From Syntrophomonas sp. DTU019 (GTDB taxonomy: Bacteria; Bacillota; Syntrophomonadia; Syntrophomonadales; Syntrophomonadaceae), in assembly GCA_913757435.1 (NCBI GenBank), contig CAJYDM010000001.1, forward strand, positions 434,001 to 498,000: DNA of 64,000 bases. Reading direction: 5' to 3'. Positions within the stretch are counted from its first letter, which is position 1, and each line of letters begins with the position of its first letter. The translations under genes and the position numbers were made by a program. The notes beneath the pieces were generated by a model. That model was not told where the DNA came from and did not search any database. It saw only the letters and a program-made list of their open reading frames with translations. Shown one piece after another: positions 14,422 through 24,500 of this stretch.

Positions 14422-15165
14422 TCAAAAGCCCTTACCGGTTGCCCAGGTAATAACCGCAACCTTTCCGACTCCAGCCCGCATCAAGCTGCGGGTGCATTCC
14501 CGGGCAGTTGATCCTGTAGTATATACATCGTCAACCAGCAGAACATTCTTTCCTTTTATTTTCTCGGGATCTCTGACTTTAAAAGCACACAACAGGTTTT
14601 TTTCTCGTTCCTCCCTGGTCAATTCCCTCTGTGCCGGGGTTTCCTTGACCCTTAACAGCAAGTTGTTATCCATTGGCAGTTTGAGATGCCGGGCAATATA
14701 TTTACCCAGGATTTCAGTCTGATTGAAGCCGCGCTGGGTAAGGCTGCCTTGAGAGGCCGGCACCGGGATTATCACATCGATAGGCCAGAAGCGAGGTTCA
14801 TTTTTCACCACTTCAGCCATCATCCGTCCCATTTGACCGGCCAGGTACTTGCGTCCTAAAAACTTCAAAACCTTGATGGCAATGCGATAGCTGTCCTTGT
14901 CATATGGACCTACGGCGCGAGCGATGCTGAAATCGGGGGGATTGGCACGGCAGTCCTGACACAATTCATCATCGGTCTCCAAATATTTGCCGCATCGGTC
15001 GCAGTTAGGCAGGCAGGTTTGGGCACTGCACATATCCTCGGCGCACTTGTCGCACCAGGGACGGCGACTGCTGTATCTTCCCGGCTCTCTGCATACACAG
15101 CACACAGTTTCCGGGAAAAGTATGTCCATTAAAAAGTTTAACAAACCAACCACTGCTTTCTGCAA
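14422..15165 (-). CDS. comF: ComF family phosphoribosyltransferase-like protein
   Basis: ComF/ComFC proteins are needed for late steps of DNA uptake in competent bacteria and have a type I phosphoribosyltransferase fold. The 247-residue protein has an N-terminal four-cysteine zinc element (CCVCREPG, CDKCAED, then CDRCGKY and CQDC, residues 22-72) and the PRPP-binding loop VLLVDDVYTTGST (208-220). IDVIIPVPAS and RGFNQTEIL are further family blocks. No comFA helicase or comFB is next to it. It precedes yvyF by 18 bases, as in Bacillus. Confidence 0.93.
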   Translation of the reverse strand: MQKAVVGLLNFLMDILFPETVCCVCREPGRYSSRRPWCDKCAEDMCSAQTCLPNCDRCGKYLETDDELCQDCRANPPDFSIARAVGPYDKDSYRIAIKVLKFLGRKYLAGQMGRMMAEVVKNEPRFWPIDVIIPVPASQGSLTQRGFNQTEILGKYIARHLKLPMDNNLLLRVKETPAQRELTREEREKNLLCAFKVRDPEKIKGKNVLLVDDVYTTGSTARECTRSLMRAGVGKVAVITWATGKGF

Positions 15166-15176
15166 ATATAAAACGG

Positions 15177-15204
15177 CCGTATGTGTCTTACCTTCGACAT
15201 ACGG
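15177..15204 (-). terminator. Terminator-like hairpin ahead of comF
   Basis: CCGTATGT pairs with ACATACGG (eight pairs, twelve-base loop) and is followed on the minus strand by CCGTTTTATA. The T run is interrupted, so partial termination or attenuation before comF is possible. Confidence 0.5.
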
Positions 15205-15271
15205 TAAAACATATATTAATGATAATATAGCTTACCGGTAAATAACATGATAAAGTATAAGTTTTCGGGAA

Positions 15272-15484
15272 TTAGACCGTGTACTGCGAGAGGCAGGCCC
15301 GATGCTCCGGGCATAACAGCGGAATGGAAAAATACCGGCCGATTTCCTTCTCAACGGCCGGTTTGTTTCTTTCCTGGCGGCGCCTCCGTTTCATGCGCCT
15401 AGTGCCCTGAATGCTGCCTATAATCACAGCAGCCATAATAACTGCCCATACTGAAAAAACTGCCAATTTTAAGAAGAAAGCCAT
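15272..15484 (-). CDS. Small single-pass membrane protein of unknown function
   Basis: A 70-residue protein beginning MAFFLKLAVFSVWAVIMAAV at ATG 15484, with an AAGGAGGTTATTTAT ribosome site. One transmembrane helix (about 4-24) is followed by a strongly basic cytoplasmic stretch (RRMKRRRRQERNK, near 32-44) and a short tail with two cysteines. No family recognised. It lies between degU and comF. A GC-rich inverted repeat near its middle (CCGGCCG/CGGCCGG) is followed by TATTTTT and could act as an internal terminator, so the real gene might end earlier in expression terms. Confidence 0.6.
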   Translation of the reverse strand: MAFFLKLAVFSVWAVIMAAVIIGSIQGTRRMKRRRRQERNKPAVEKEIGRYFSIPLLCPEHRACLSQYTV

Positions 15485-15554
15485 ATAAATAACCTCCTTC
15501 AAGCCTATTGGTACATAATATGCTATCCGGAGGCCGAATCATTCCTGTTAATAC

Positions 15555-16208
15555 CTAGTCTTCGTCATCCTCATCGATTACGATGTCGTTTCTTAGCGCA
15601 TAGACTGCAGCCTGGGTACGGTCTTTGACGTTGAGCTTGCGGAATATGCTGGTAAGGTGGTTTTTTACGGTCTTCTCGCTGATGAAAAGGGCATCAGCCA
15701 TATCTTTATTGGAATGGCCTTTGACCAACAGGGTCAGGACGTCCTTCTCTCGCTTGGTAAGTTTGACTTCATCTTCTTTTTTTTCATTGCGGGTCAGTTC
15801 TCTCACCAAACGGTTGGCTACTCGGGGATGAATAACGATTTCGCCGTCAATAACACGGTGGATGGTGTCGATCAGTTCGCTGCCGGCCACATCCTTGAGC
15901 ACATAAGCCGACACCCCGGCCCTGACCATTTCCACCACCTCTTCATCCTCATAGATGGTCAGCGCAATGATGCGGGTCGAAGGTATCTCCCTCTTGATAA
16001 CTTGTGTGGCCACAACTCCGTTGGTGCCTGGCATGTTTACATCCATCAGAATGATGTCCGGCTTTTCCTTGCGGGCGATGTTTATGGCCCCCTGACCGTC
16101 GCCCACTTCGGTGATCACCTCGATGGTCTGGTCTAGTTCCAGCAATTTGCGCAGTCCCTCCCTGACCAGAACATGATCATCCGCTATGACAACTCTTATT
16201 TGATCCAT
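15555..16208 (-). CDS. degU: Response regulator DegU
   Basis: A NarL/FixJ-type regulator of 217 residues. The receiver domain (1-120) has acidic pair D10-D11, phosphoacceptor D56 in DIILMDVNMPG and the K105 region (YVLKDVAG). The LuxR-type helix-turn-helix (about 150-205) reads KLTKREKDVLTLLVKGHSNK, then ISEKTVKNHLTSIFRKL. In Bacillus DegU controls motility, exoenzymes and competence. The start ATG lies inside the end of degS (32-base overlap), so kinase and regulator are translationally coupled. The C-terminus is acidic (DEDDED). Confidence 0.95.
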   Translation of the reverse strand: MDQIRVVIADDHVLVREGLRKLLELDQTIEVITEVGDGQGAINIARKEKPDIILMDVNMPGTNGVVATQVIKREIPSTRIIALTIYEDEEVVEMVRAGVSAYVLKDVAGSELIDTIHRVIDGEIVIHPRVANRLVRELTRNEKKEDEVKLTKREKDVLTLLVKGHSNKDMADALFISEKTVKNHLTSIFRKLNVKDRTQAAVYALRNDIVIDEDDED

Positions 16209-17388
16209 TATTGGCTTCCCCCTCCAACGGCACTGTTATCATCACCTGTGTTCCCTTGCCTGGTGCGGATATGATCTCCACTTCCCCACCTAACAACTCC
16301 ACCCGCTCTTTCATGCCTATTATCCCGTAGCTCTCAGATTTACCGGCGGCCCTGTCCAAGTCGAAGCCGCGGCCTTCGTCTTTGACCACCAGGACCAGGC
16401 TGCGCCCCTTGTCTTCCATTTTAACCAGGACTTGTTTGGCCCCGGAGTGTTTGCGGATATTGGTAATGGCTTCCTGTACCATCCTGAGCAAGGCGATTTC
16501 TATTGAAAGCTCGTACTTTTTCGCGGCTCCGAAAACCACGAAGTCGATATCCAAATCATATTTGGTGCCGTAGTCGCGGAAGAACTCGCTTAAGGTGGTG
16601 CTGAAATTATCCTCATGCATCAGGGAAGGTTTCAAGTCGAACATCAGGCGCCGGATATCTGCCAGACTCTCTGAGGCCATCTGCTTAATATTATCGATCT
16701 CTTCATAGATGCGTTTTACATCGTTATCCCACAGGTGCTGAATCAGATCCAGGCGGATCATCATGCCAGCCAGGTTTTGGGCCGGGCCGTCATGCAGGTC
16801 TCGCGCGATCCTGCGCCTTTCGGCCTCCTGGGATTGTATTAGCCATATCCCCAACTGGCTCTTCCTGATGGAATCCTCGATGGTTTCATTTATCCTTTCG
16901 ACATTTCCGCGCAGAATCTTGAGCGCGAAATTGGTGGAATTCAGATAGCTTTCAGCCTTCTTATTGATGGTGCGGAACTTGTTGATGCTGCGATCAAGTT
17001 CCTCCCGCCTCCTGCGCATATACATATCGCTCTGGCGCAGGTCTAAAAGCCTTAATTGCAATTCTCGTGCAACCTCATACGCCTTTTTGATGTCGCCCTC
17101 GGAAAAGGACCGGAAATGTTGGCTTACTTCGGTCAAGCGCAGTCTGGCCAGGCGTTCCAGTTTCTCGTGCTTTTGTATCTCTTCAATGGTGCGCCGATTC
17201 TCCTGATTAAGCTGTTCCAGTTCAACCTCCAGGTAGGCGCACTGCTGGCGGCTTTCTTCGGCTATATTAAAAATATCACCACGGCCTTGTTCCATGGTGT
17301 TAATTACTTGCAACAGGATCAAATCGAGTTGCTGCAATTGATTTGGTCCTGAATTTTCGTTTTGAATAGAACTTTCGTCGTTATTCAT
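16177..17388 (-). CDS. degS: Cytoplasmic sensor histidine kinase DegS
   Basis: DegS phosphorylates DegU and, like its Bacillus counterpart, has no transmembrane segment. From ATG 17388 (with GGGGAGG ahead; an in-frame GTG at 17403 overlaps this site) it has 403 residues. The N-terminal 160 residues are a long coiled coil (DegS sensor domain). The HisKA_3 box RRRIARDLHDGPAQ carries the phosphoacceptor His199. The C-terminal ATPase shows LRMVQEAITNIRKHSGA (N box), DEGRGFD (G1) and GIIGMKERVELLGG. It overlaps degU. Confidence 0.95.
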   Translation of the reverse strand: MNNDESSIQNENSGPNQLQQLDLILLQVINTMEQGRGDIFNIAEESRQQCAYLEVELEQLNQENRRTIEEIQKHEKLERLARLRLTEVSQHFRSFSEGDIKKAYEVARELQLRLLDLRQSDMYMRRRREELDRSINKFRTINKKAESYLNSTNFALKILRGNVERINETIEDSIRKSQLGIWLIQSQEAERRRIARDLHDGPAQNLAGMMIRLDLIQHLWDNDVKRIYEEIDNIKQMASESLADIRRLMFDLKPSLMHEDNFSTTLSEFFRDYGTKYDLDIDFVVFGAAKKYELSIEIALLRMVQEAITNIRKHSGAKQVLVKMEDKGRSLVLVVKDEGRGFDLDRAAGKSESYGIIGMKERVELLGGEVEIISAPGKGTQVMITVPLEGEANNGSNKSCHSG

Positions 17389-17458
17389 AAAATTCCTCCC
17401 CACAGCTGTTGATAATTTTTATTTAATAATGAAGAAAAACTCTATCCGCAACTCTTGA

Positions 17459-18880
17459 TTATATGTGCAGAGCATCACACAGAGCTTGCTCGATATCCCC
17501 TAATTTCTGCAGATCGGAACTTTCAGTATAAATGCGCAAAACCGGCTCAGTATCTGAAAGTCGGGCCAAAACCCAACTGTCGTCGGCCAGTGACCATTTC
17601 ATTTCCTCCTGAGCTGTGGCCGAAACTACTTTTATTCCGGCTATAGTCTTGGGACAAAAAGCCGATAAGCTCTCTCTGAGCAGAGTTTCCTGTCCCCTGG
17701 TTAAAACCACATCGCGACGGCGATTGACTACCCGCCCATATTCCTGATACAGTTCTTCCGCCAGAGCGTCACAGTGCTTGCCGCTGAAGGCCAGCATCTC
17801 AACTGCCAGGATGCAGGCCAGGATGCCATCCTTTTCAGGAATATGTCCCCATACACTCAAACCTCCGCTTTCCTCCCCGCCCAAAAGTCCTTTATACTCA
17901 CGCATGGCCTGACTGACATACTTGAATCCCACCGGGGTTTCAATGGCCTGCAGGCCGTTAAGCCTGGCGATGCGGTCCAGCAGGTGGGTAGTGGCCACGG
18001 TACGTACTACCGGTCCTCGTACGGTGCGGGTCTTAAGCAAGTGGTCGAGGAGCAGGGAAATAAACAGGTTGCCGTTTATGAAACTGCCATCGTGATCGAT
18101 GATGCCGAAACGGTCGGCATCCCCATCCAGGGCCAGTCCGATATCGGCGTTATAGCTTACTACCGCGCGCCGCAACTCAGCCAGATTCCTTTCCACCGGT
18201 TCCGGGGTACTATTGCCGAAGAGCGCATCACGATGGCTGTGTATGGCCTTGACCTCGACGCCCATATGGGTCAGATAGTTCTCCAGTAAACCCAGGCCGG
18301 CGCCATACATGGGGTCGACCACCACTCTGAGGTTCTTTCCTTTGAGAAAGTCCAGGCGCAGAAGCTTGTTCAAGTGGTTGAGGTAGTCATTTTCCAGCTC
18401 AATTTCCGCTAAGAGCTCAAGTTGAGCGGCTTCCTTAAGATCGATCTCGTAAACCTTGGCGCCATCACCCACCCGGCGTATCTCTGCCTCGATGGCCTCG
18501 GTCACATCCGGCAAGGCGGGGCCGGCATAAGCGGGTATGAACTTGACCCCGTTATAAAAGGCGGGATTGTGGCTGGCGGTTATCACTATAGCTCCGTGGG
18601 CCTCCAGATGACGCACCGCAAAGGCCGCCAGGGGCGTCGGAGCAGGATTTTTCATCAAATGCACTTTAATGCCGTTGCCGGCCAGGACCCGGGCGCACTC
18701 CCTGGCAAACTCGGGTGACATGAAGCGATTGTCGTAGCCGATGACCACACTTTTGCGAAGGCCTGTCAGGCTGCTGATATGGGCGGCTATAGCCTGGGCT
18801 ACAATCCGCAAATTAGCAAAAGTGAAATCCTGCGCGATGATAGCCCTCCATCCGTCAGTTCCAAAACGTATTGATGTCAT
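17459..18880 (-). CDS. Phosphoglucomutase/phosphomannomutase family protein
   Basis: An alpha-D-phosphohexomutase of 473 residues, interconverting sugar 1- and 6-phosphates for wall or exopolysaccharide synthesis. Landmarks: start IRFGTDGWRAI (4-14), phosphoserine loop TASHNP with Ser103, magnesium loop DGDADR (252-257), sugar loop GGEESGGLS (near 345) and a C-terminal phosphate loop around LSDTEPVLRIY. Whether glucose or mannose is preferred cannot be read from these motifs. It lies between wecB and degS, 70 bases from degS. Confidence 0.93.
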   Translation of the reverse strand: MTSIRFGTDGWRAIIAQDFTFANLRIVAQAIAAHISSLTGLRKSVVIGYDNRFMSPEFARECARVLAGNGIKVHLMKNPAPTPLAAFAVRHLEAHGAIVITASHNPAFYNGVKFIPAYAGPALPDVTEAIEAEIRRVGDGAKVYEIDLKEAAQLELLAEIELENDYLNHLNKLLRLDFLKGKNLRVVVDPMYGAGLGLLENYLTHMGVEVKAIHSHRDALFGNSTPEPVERNLAELRRAVVSYNADIGLALDGDADRFGIIDHDGSFINGNLFISLLLDHLLKTRTVRGPVVRTVATTHLLDRIARLNGLQAIETPVGFKYVSQAMREYKGLLGGEESGGLSVWGHIPEKDGILACILAVEMLAFSGKHCDALAEELYQEYGRVVNRRRDVVLTRGQETLLRESLSAFCPKTIAGIKVVSATAQEEMKWSLADDSWVLARLSDTEPVLRIYTESSDLQKLGDIEQALCDALHI

Positions 18881-18996
18881 CTTTCTCCTCCAAACTTAGG
18901 CGCGAGTTGATCTATAATCCTTCAAGGTGTTTATATCCGGGCTTAAAAGTTTCGGTTGAATCATTCGGTTTAACCCCGCCCGGCCTGGCTTGCTGA

Positions 18997-20130
18997 TCAG
19001 CCCTGAGCGCCGATGCGCACATACAGGAAGCTGACCAGCTCGCGCACGATCCTGCGAGCCGCTTTGCCATCGCCGTAAGGATTGATGGCTCGGGCCATTT
19101 TATCGTACTCACGTGGATCGGACAACAATTTCTTAGTCTCTTCATATATCTTACGCCGACTGGTGCCGACCAGTTTGACCGTACCAGCAGTCACCGCTTC
19201 GGGGCGCTCGGTGGTATCACGCAGGACCAGCACCGGTTTGCCCAAGGAAGGAGCTTCTTCTTGCAGGCCTCCGGAATCGGTGATGACCAGGTAAGAAGCG
19301 TTCATTAAATGGGCAAAGGGTTCGTACTCCAACGGATCGAGGAGATGGATGCGCGGCTTGTTGGACAGCATTTCTTCCGCTACATCGCGCACGATGGGGT
19401 TTCGGTGCACCGGGAAAACCACCGCTATGTCGGGAAACTCCTCCACTAGTTGCAGCAGAGCATGGTAAATCTCGCGCATACGCTCGCCCCAGTTTTCACG
19501 GCGGTGAGTGGTAACCAGAATCAGCCGTTTGCTCATATCGACTTCAGCAAATTCCGGCCCAAACTGATAATCAGCTTTGATGACGCTTAGCAGCGCATCG
19601 ATGACCGTGTTCCCGGTAACCCAGATTTTGAATTCAGCAGTGGCCTCGGCCAGTAAATTCTCCCGTGAGGTGTCAGTAGGCGCGAAATGCAGTTCGGTGA
19701 GGCGCCCGGTCAGGGTGCGGTTCATCTCTTCCGGGAAAGGCGAGTACTTGTTGCGGGTGCGCAGCCCGGCTTCTACATGGGCCACCGGAATGCGCATATA
19801 AAAGGCCGCTAATGACGCCGCCAGGGTGGTGGTGGTATCACCGTGCACAATCACCAGGTCCGGTTTTTCCTTCTCTAAGACTTCCTTCAATCCAGTCAAG
19901 GCCCCTGTGGTGATACTGAATAAATCCTGCTGGGTTTCCATCAGGTTCAAGTCGTAATCGGGCTGGATCTGGAACAGGCGCAACACCTGGTCCAGCATTT
20001 CCCGGTGCTGGGCAGTAACCGTGACCACCGTATGAATATCTGCTACCTTCTGCAACTCCTTGACTACCGGGGCCATTTTGATAGCCTCCGGACGCGTGCC
20101 AAAAACGACCATGACTTTTCCTAAATACAC
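18997..20130 (-). CDS. wecB: Non-hydrolysing UDP-N-acetylglucosamine 2-epimerase
   Basis: Converts UDP-GlcNAc to UDP-ManNAc, a precursor for wall polysaccharides and linkage units. 377 residues, starting at GTG 20130 behind GGAGGAACCATC. Family blocks: VVFGTRPEAIKMAPVV (9-24), HGDTTTTLAA (near 95), HVEAGLRT (near 117), and the C-terminal SGGLQEEAPSLGKPVLVLR (about 290-308). The match is full-length. WecB fits with the wecA-like gene and csaB at 55-58 kb, although they are far away. Confidence 0.96.
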   Translation of the reverse strand: MYLGKVMVVFGTRPEAIKMAPVVKELQKVADIHTVVTVTAQHREMLDQVLRLFQIQPDYDLNLMETQQDLFSITTGALTGLKEVLEKEKPDLVIVHGDTTTTLAASLAAFYMRIPVAHVEAGLRTRNKYSPFPEEMNRTLTGRLTELHFAPTDTSRENLLAEATAEFKIWVTGNTVIDALLSVIKADYQFGPEFAEVDMSKRLILVTTHRRENWGERMREIYHALLQLVEEFPDIAVVFPVHRNPIVRDVAEEMLSNKPRIHLLDPLEYEPFAHLMNASYLVITDSGGLQEEAPSLGKPVLVLRDTTERPEAVTAGTVKLVGTSRRKIYEETKKLLSDPREYDKMARAINPYGDGKAARRIVRELVSFLYVRIGAQG

Positions 20131-20173
20131 GATGGTTCCTCCTGTAGCCTGGCAAATGCATTTACCAGCCTGT

Positions 20174-20584
20174 TTATTTCTTTAATGTTGATACCGGCAC
20201 TATAGCGGTTATCTTAAATATCAGGCAATTCTTGAGCGGAAACTGTCGGTATGGAGTCTGGGCAAGCTTATCTTTCAGACGCTCAAAGTACTCCCCATGA
20301 TCAGTGTCGTCTTCCAACTCAACATAGACCCGTATGCCATCCTTGGTCTGCTTCTGTTCATCAGTCACCAGAACCAAGAACACTCCCTTGCCGGTCTGCT
20401 TGAGATTGGCATAGGTGCGGTCGGCGCCAAAGCGCGCGCAGATAATGCGATCATCGCTAATCATCTCCAGGACCGTCAATACCGCTATATTAACATTATA
20501 TTCGGAATCAACTGTACTTAAAGTGGTGGAAACAAGGTTGGCATTCAATAATTCTCGGGCTTTTCCTACCAGATCAGTCTGCAA
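20174..20584 (-). CDS. Pyridoxamine-phosphate-oxidase-like FMN-binding split-barrel protein
   Basis: 136 residues with the split-barrel pattern: an opening helix (ARELLNANLVSTTLSTVDSE), then VNIAVLTVLEMISDDRIICARFGADRTYANLKQTGKGVFLV, typical of flavin-binding PNPOx-like proteins of anaerobes. Substrate unknown; many family members reduce or bind flavins or heme rather than act in vitamin B6 synthesis. Start TTG 20584 follows AGGAGGTGGGGTAA. It lies alone between wecB and the TetR gene. Confidence 0.75.
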   Translation of the reverse strand: MQTDLVGKARELLNANLVSTTLSTVDSEYNVNIAVLTVLEMISDDRIICARFGADRTYANLKQTGKGVFLVLVTDEQKQTKDGIRVYVELEDDTDHGEYFERLKDKLAQTPYRQFPLKNCLIFKITAIVPVSTLKK

Positions 20585-20865
20585 TTACCCCACCTCCTGG
20601 CTTGGTCATCAATTAGCATCATAGTAATACATTACCAGATTCAAGTCAAAAGCAAGCTAATACAGCAAATAGGAGGCGGTATTTACAAGGGATCCATCGA
20701 GAATTCCGCGCGCACAGAAGGCTCAGATTTCAGATAAAGACTGCAACCCGAGCCTTGTCCATCAGTTGCCCAAAATTTCTCTAAACGCGGGGACGTTTCG
20801 ATGCCTGATTGTGTTTTTGGGCCGAATTTTTTCCCAAAAAAGTCCCCAAAAGACCCAGAAGACCA
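20585..20865. other. Intergenic stretch between the flavin protein and the TetR gene
   Basis: About 280 bases with no gene I can support. Plus- and minus-strand frames across the hairpin exist, but they have no ribosome site and no family signature. Confidence 0.5.
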
Positions 20866-20903
20866 ACCATAGGGGCGGAGAACCGCCCCTATGGTCAGTT
20901 TTT
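20866..20903 (+). repeat. Perfect 13-bp inverted repeat with T run
   Basis: ACCATAGGGGCGG and its complement flank AGAA; CAGTTTTT follows on the plus strand. It overlaps the last codon of the minus-strand TetR gene, so the T run points away from that gene's direction. It resembles a mobile or amplified intergenic palindrome as much as a terminator. Confidence 0.6.
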
Positions 20904-21482
20904 GATGCCTTCCAGTATGGTTGTGCTGATCTGCACGGCCAGGTGATGGGTATCAATTTCCACATCGTTCATTACTATATGGCTGGCGAAATAGGGAATC
21001 AGAGCGCACACCATGCGACTGACAATATCGACATCGATGTCAGTGCGTAATTCGCCCCGCTCAATGCCTGTCTCAATCATAGCCCGCACCTGTTTTTCCT
21101 TTTCCCCCTTAACCTTCAGAGCCCATTCCATCAATTCCTGGTCGATAGTATCTACCTCACAGAAGCTGACCCTGGTAAGCTGGCGATTCTCCTGAAAATA
21201 GCGCAGATGTCCATGGATCAGGCGGTGCAGTTGTTCTAATACAGGCGTCACCCCCGGTTCTTGGAGAGGGATATCCTCCTGTATCTTGCGCCATCCGGTC
21301 AGAAGAATCTCGGAGAAAAGCTCCGTCTTGCTGGCGAAGTACTCATAAATGGTTCCTTTTCCAGCCCCGGCCGCCTGCGCGATTTCCTCCATGCGGGTAT
21401 TATGGTAGCCCTTCTGGGAGAACAAGCCAATGGCTGCCTCAATAATTGCTTCTCTTTTGCTGATTTTTCGCTGCCTTTCCAT
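20895..21482 (-). CDS. TetR family repressor of the adjacent efflux system
   Basis: 195 residues. The N-terminal helix-turn-helix is canonical: REAIIEAAIGLFSQKGYHNTRMEEIAQAAGAGKGTIYEYF (about 9-48). The C-terminal ligand domain is helical and shows no sequence hint of a particular drug. It lies 75 bases downstream of the RND pump, same strand, probably cotranscribed. Two similar GACYGR-type palindromes at 25848-25863 and 28862-28873 overlap the promoters of the adaptor/pump and TolC genes and are the likely operators; this link is inference. Confidence 0.92.
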   Translation of the reverse strand: MERQRKISKREAIIEAAIGLFSQKGYHNTRMEEIAQAAGAGKGTIYEYFASKTELFSEILLTGWRKIQEDIPLQEPGVTPVLEQLHRLIHGHLRYFQENRQLTRVSFCEVDTIDQELMEWALKVKGEKEKQVRAMIETGIERGELRTDIDVDIVSRMVCALIPYFASHIVMNDVEIDTHHLAVQISTTILEGIKN

Positions 21483-21557
21483 ATCCCATGCCCTTTCCTG
21501 ATGGTTTTGCCTTCCAGGCAGCCGGGCCGTCGAGCTGGCTGCCCCGGCAGGCTTGGC

Positions 21558-24500
21558 TTAAGCAGGTGGCCTTGCAACTGCTTTCCTGGCCCTCCGCCTG
21601 CTTTTGAAAGCATTGACCCAATCATCAAGTATGGTATACACTACTGGGACCAATACCAGGGTAACCAGGGTAGAGACCAGCAACCCGCCGATCACTACTA
21701 TTCCTAAAGGTTGGAGTGACTCACTGCCTTCGCCTATTCCTACCGCCAACGGCAGCATGGCCAAGATGGTTGCCAGGGCGGTCATGAGGATGGGGCGCAA
21801 ACGCACCCGTCCGGTCTCCAGTATGGCTTCTTCGCGCTCCATGCCTTCCTCGCGCATCTGTTTGAGATAGTCCACGAAGACGATGGCATTGGCCACAACT
21901 ATTCCGACCAGCATAATCACCCCGATGAATCCGGGTACGCTTAAGGGGATCCCGGTCAGCAGCAGGGCTAGTATTACTCCGATAAAAGCGGTAGGCACTG
22001 AGAACATGATTACAAAGGGGTCGAAGAAAGATTCATACAGAATCGCCATTACCGAATAACAGAGTATTATGGCCAGAATAAGCGCCAGCACCAGGTTGAT
22101 GAAAGTTTCAATCATCTCCTGGTCGGTTCCCACATATTCGACTGTGTAGCCGGCGGGGACATCAATCTCTGCCACTCGAGCCTTGATATCCTGCATAACG
22201 CTGTTTAAGTCGCGGTTAAACAAGTCGCCGGTTATCTGCGCGCTGCGCACCTGGTCGACGCGGCTGATAGAGATGGGACCCTGGGCAATCTCGAATCTGG
22301 CTACAGAGGAAAGTTTAACTAGCATTCCGGCCGGATTCATGATGGACAGATTGGTTAGATAGTCCATATCCTTCTGAGTGTTGGGATTAAACCCCACCTT
22401 GACATCTACTTCCTGCCCGTCGACCCGGTATTGCGTGGCCACTCTGCCCTGCATGGCGGCGCTGATCTCATTGGAAACCTGCATCGGGGTCAGGCCGAAG
22501 GCTGCAGCCCGGGCCCGGTCGATATGCACCTGCATTTCGGGTTTACCCTCGGTCAGAGTTGACACCACTTCGCGGGTACCAGGCACCTGGCGGACGATAC
22601 CCGCTACCTCTTCGGAAAGCTGTTTTAAAACCTCCAGGTCAGCGCCGCGAATCTGAACGGTGATAGCGCTGGTCGACCCCATCATAGAGGCGGCATCAGC
22701 AGCCGAGACTTCTATCTTGGCACCGGCGATGTCCTGCAATGAGGTGCGCATTTTCTCGGCTATGGCATTAACGTCATCCTGACGCTCGTTTTTAGGGGTC
22801 AGTTTCACATAAAGTGTACCAGTATCGGTGCCTGAAGCCAGACTCATAGTCATCCCCCCGGAACTGCCCACACTGCTGAATATGGTCTGCACTTCGGGGA
22901 ATTCACGCAGCTTGTCCTCGGCCTCTCTTATCAACTGATCCGTCTGGGCCAATTGATTGCCTTTATCAGTTTCGATGTTTACAGCAATCTCGCCCGAATC
23001 CATGCCGGGTATGAATTCAGCTCCCACCAGGGGTATGGCGGCACATGAAGCCACCATGGCTATAGTCACCCCAATGATCACTACCCGTCGTTTGCCCAGC
23101 ACCCGGGCTAGTAAGGCCTGATAGCGTTCCCCAAAGCCATCCAGCCAATCTCCGAATTTCACGATCAACCGCGAAATAGGATTCTTAAGATTAGGCTCTG
23201 CAGCCATAACCTGATTGGTCAGCATTCGTGACGACAACAGCGGGATCACGGTCAGAGACACGATCAGGGAACAAAAGATGGCGAAACAGACTGTCATAGC
23301 CAGGGGCTTAAACAGAATGGAGGCGATACCCTCCACAAACGCCATGGGCAGAAAAACCGCCAGAATGGCCAGGGTGGTGGCAATGACCGCATTCCCCACC
23401 TGAGTGGCGCCTTTGCGGGCAGCCTCATAGGGAGACAGTCCCAGTGAGCGGTGACGGAAGATATTCTCGAACACCACGATGGAGTCGTCGACAATCCGCC
23501 CCAGACCCAAGGCCAGTCCGCCCATGGTTATAAGGTTGATGGTGTAATCGCTGAAATACATGACCACGAAAGTGGCAATGATAGAAAGCGGGATAGAAGT
23601 GAAAACGATCAAGGTGCTGCGGGCTTTGCGCAAGAATAAAAATAAGACCAGCATGGCCAAGAGTGACCCTTCCAAGATCATCCTCACTGTGCTCTGGATG
23701 GATTGCTGTATATATTGAGACTGATCCATTATCACGGCTATATCCAGGTCCAGGTTCAGTTCCTGCTCGATTATCTCCAGTTCCGCTTTTACAGACTCAC
23801 AGGCTTTGACCGTGTTGGCATCGCTCTGTTTGAGGCAGTGTATGCCTACTGCAGGGAGGCCGTTGACCCGGGTGATCTGGGTCACGTCCTGGGTGGTATC
23901 CTCAATGACCGCTATCTCACCCAGATGTACGCTGCGTCCGTCCATAGTATTGATGCTGACCTGGCGGATATCGTCCAGGGATTTGAATTGCTGCAGGTTG
24001 CGCACGTACATCTCCCGGTTGCCCTGAACAACTTTGCCTCCGGAGACATTGAAATTCTCCATCTGCAAAACCTGTGTGACCTGGGATATAGAGAGTCCAT
24101 AGTTTTCCAGTTTGACCGGATCTATGTCGACGCGCACCTCGCGGGTGTTGCCGCCGGTGATGACCACTGATGCTATTTCAGGAATGCGGGCCAGGCGGGG
24201 TTCAATAATATCTTCAGCTACAGCTTGCAACTGAGTTAAGTCGGCGGCGCCGCTGATGCCTATCTGTATCACCGGCATCATATTGGGATCCATTTTCACC
24301 ACCATCGGCTTGGTGGCAGTGTCGGGCAGGAACCCTTCCACAAGACTGATCTTTTCGCTGATCTCTTGAGCGGCATTATCGACATTCATGCCCCAATCGA
24401 ATTGCACGATGATTACAGAACTGCCTTCCGAGGATATGGAATCCAGTTGTTTTATACTGCTGACATTAGCGATAGCGCTCTCCAGGGGTTTGGTGACCTG

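Noticed and set aside
20766-21050. A plus-strand 94-codon frame across the palindrome at 20.87 kb
   Set aside because: It runs through an inverted repeat and antisense to the TetR gene, without a ribosome site.
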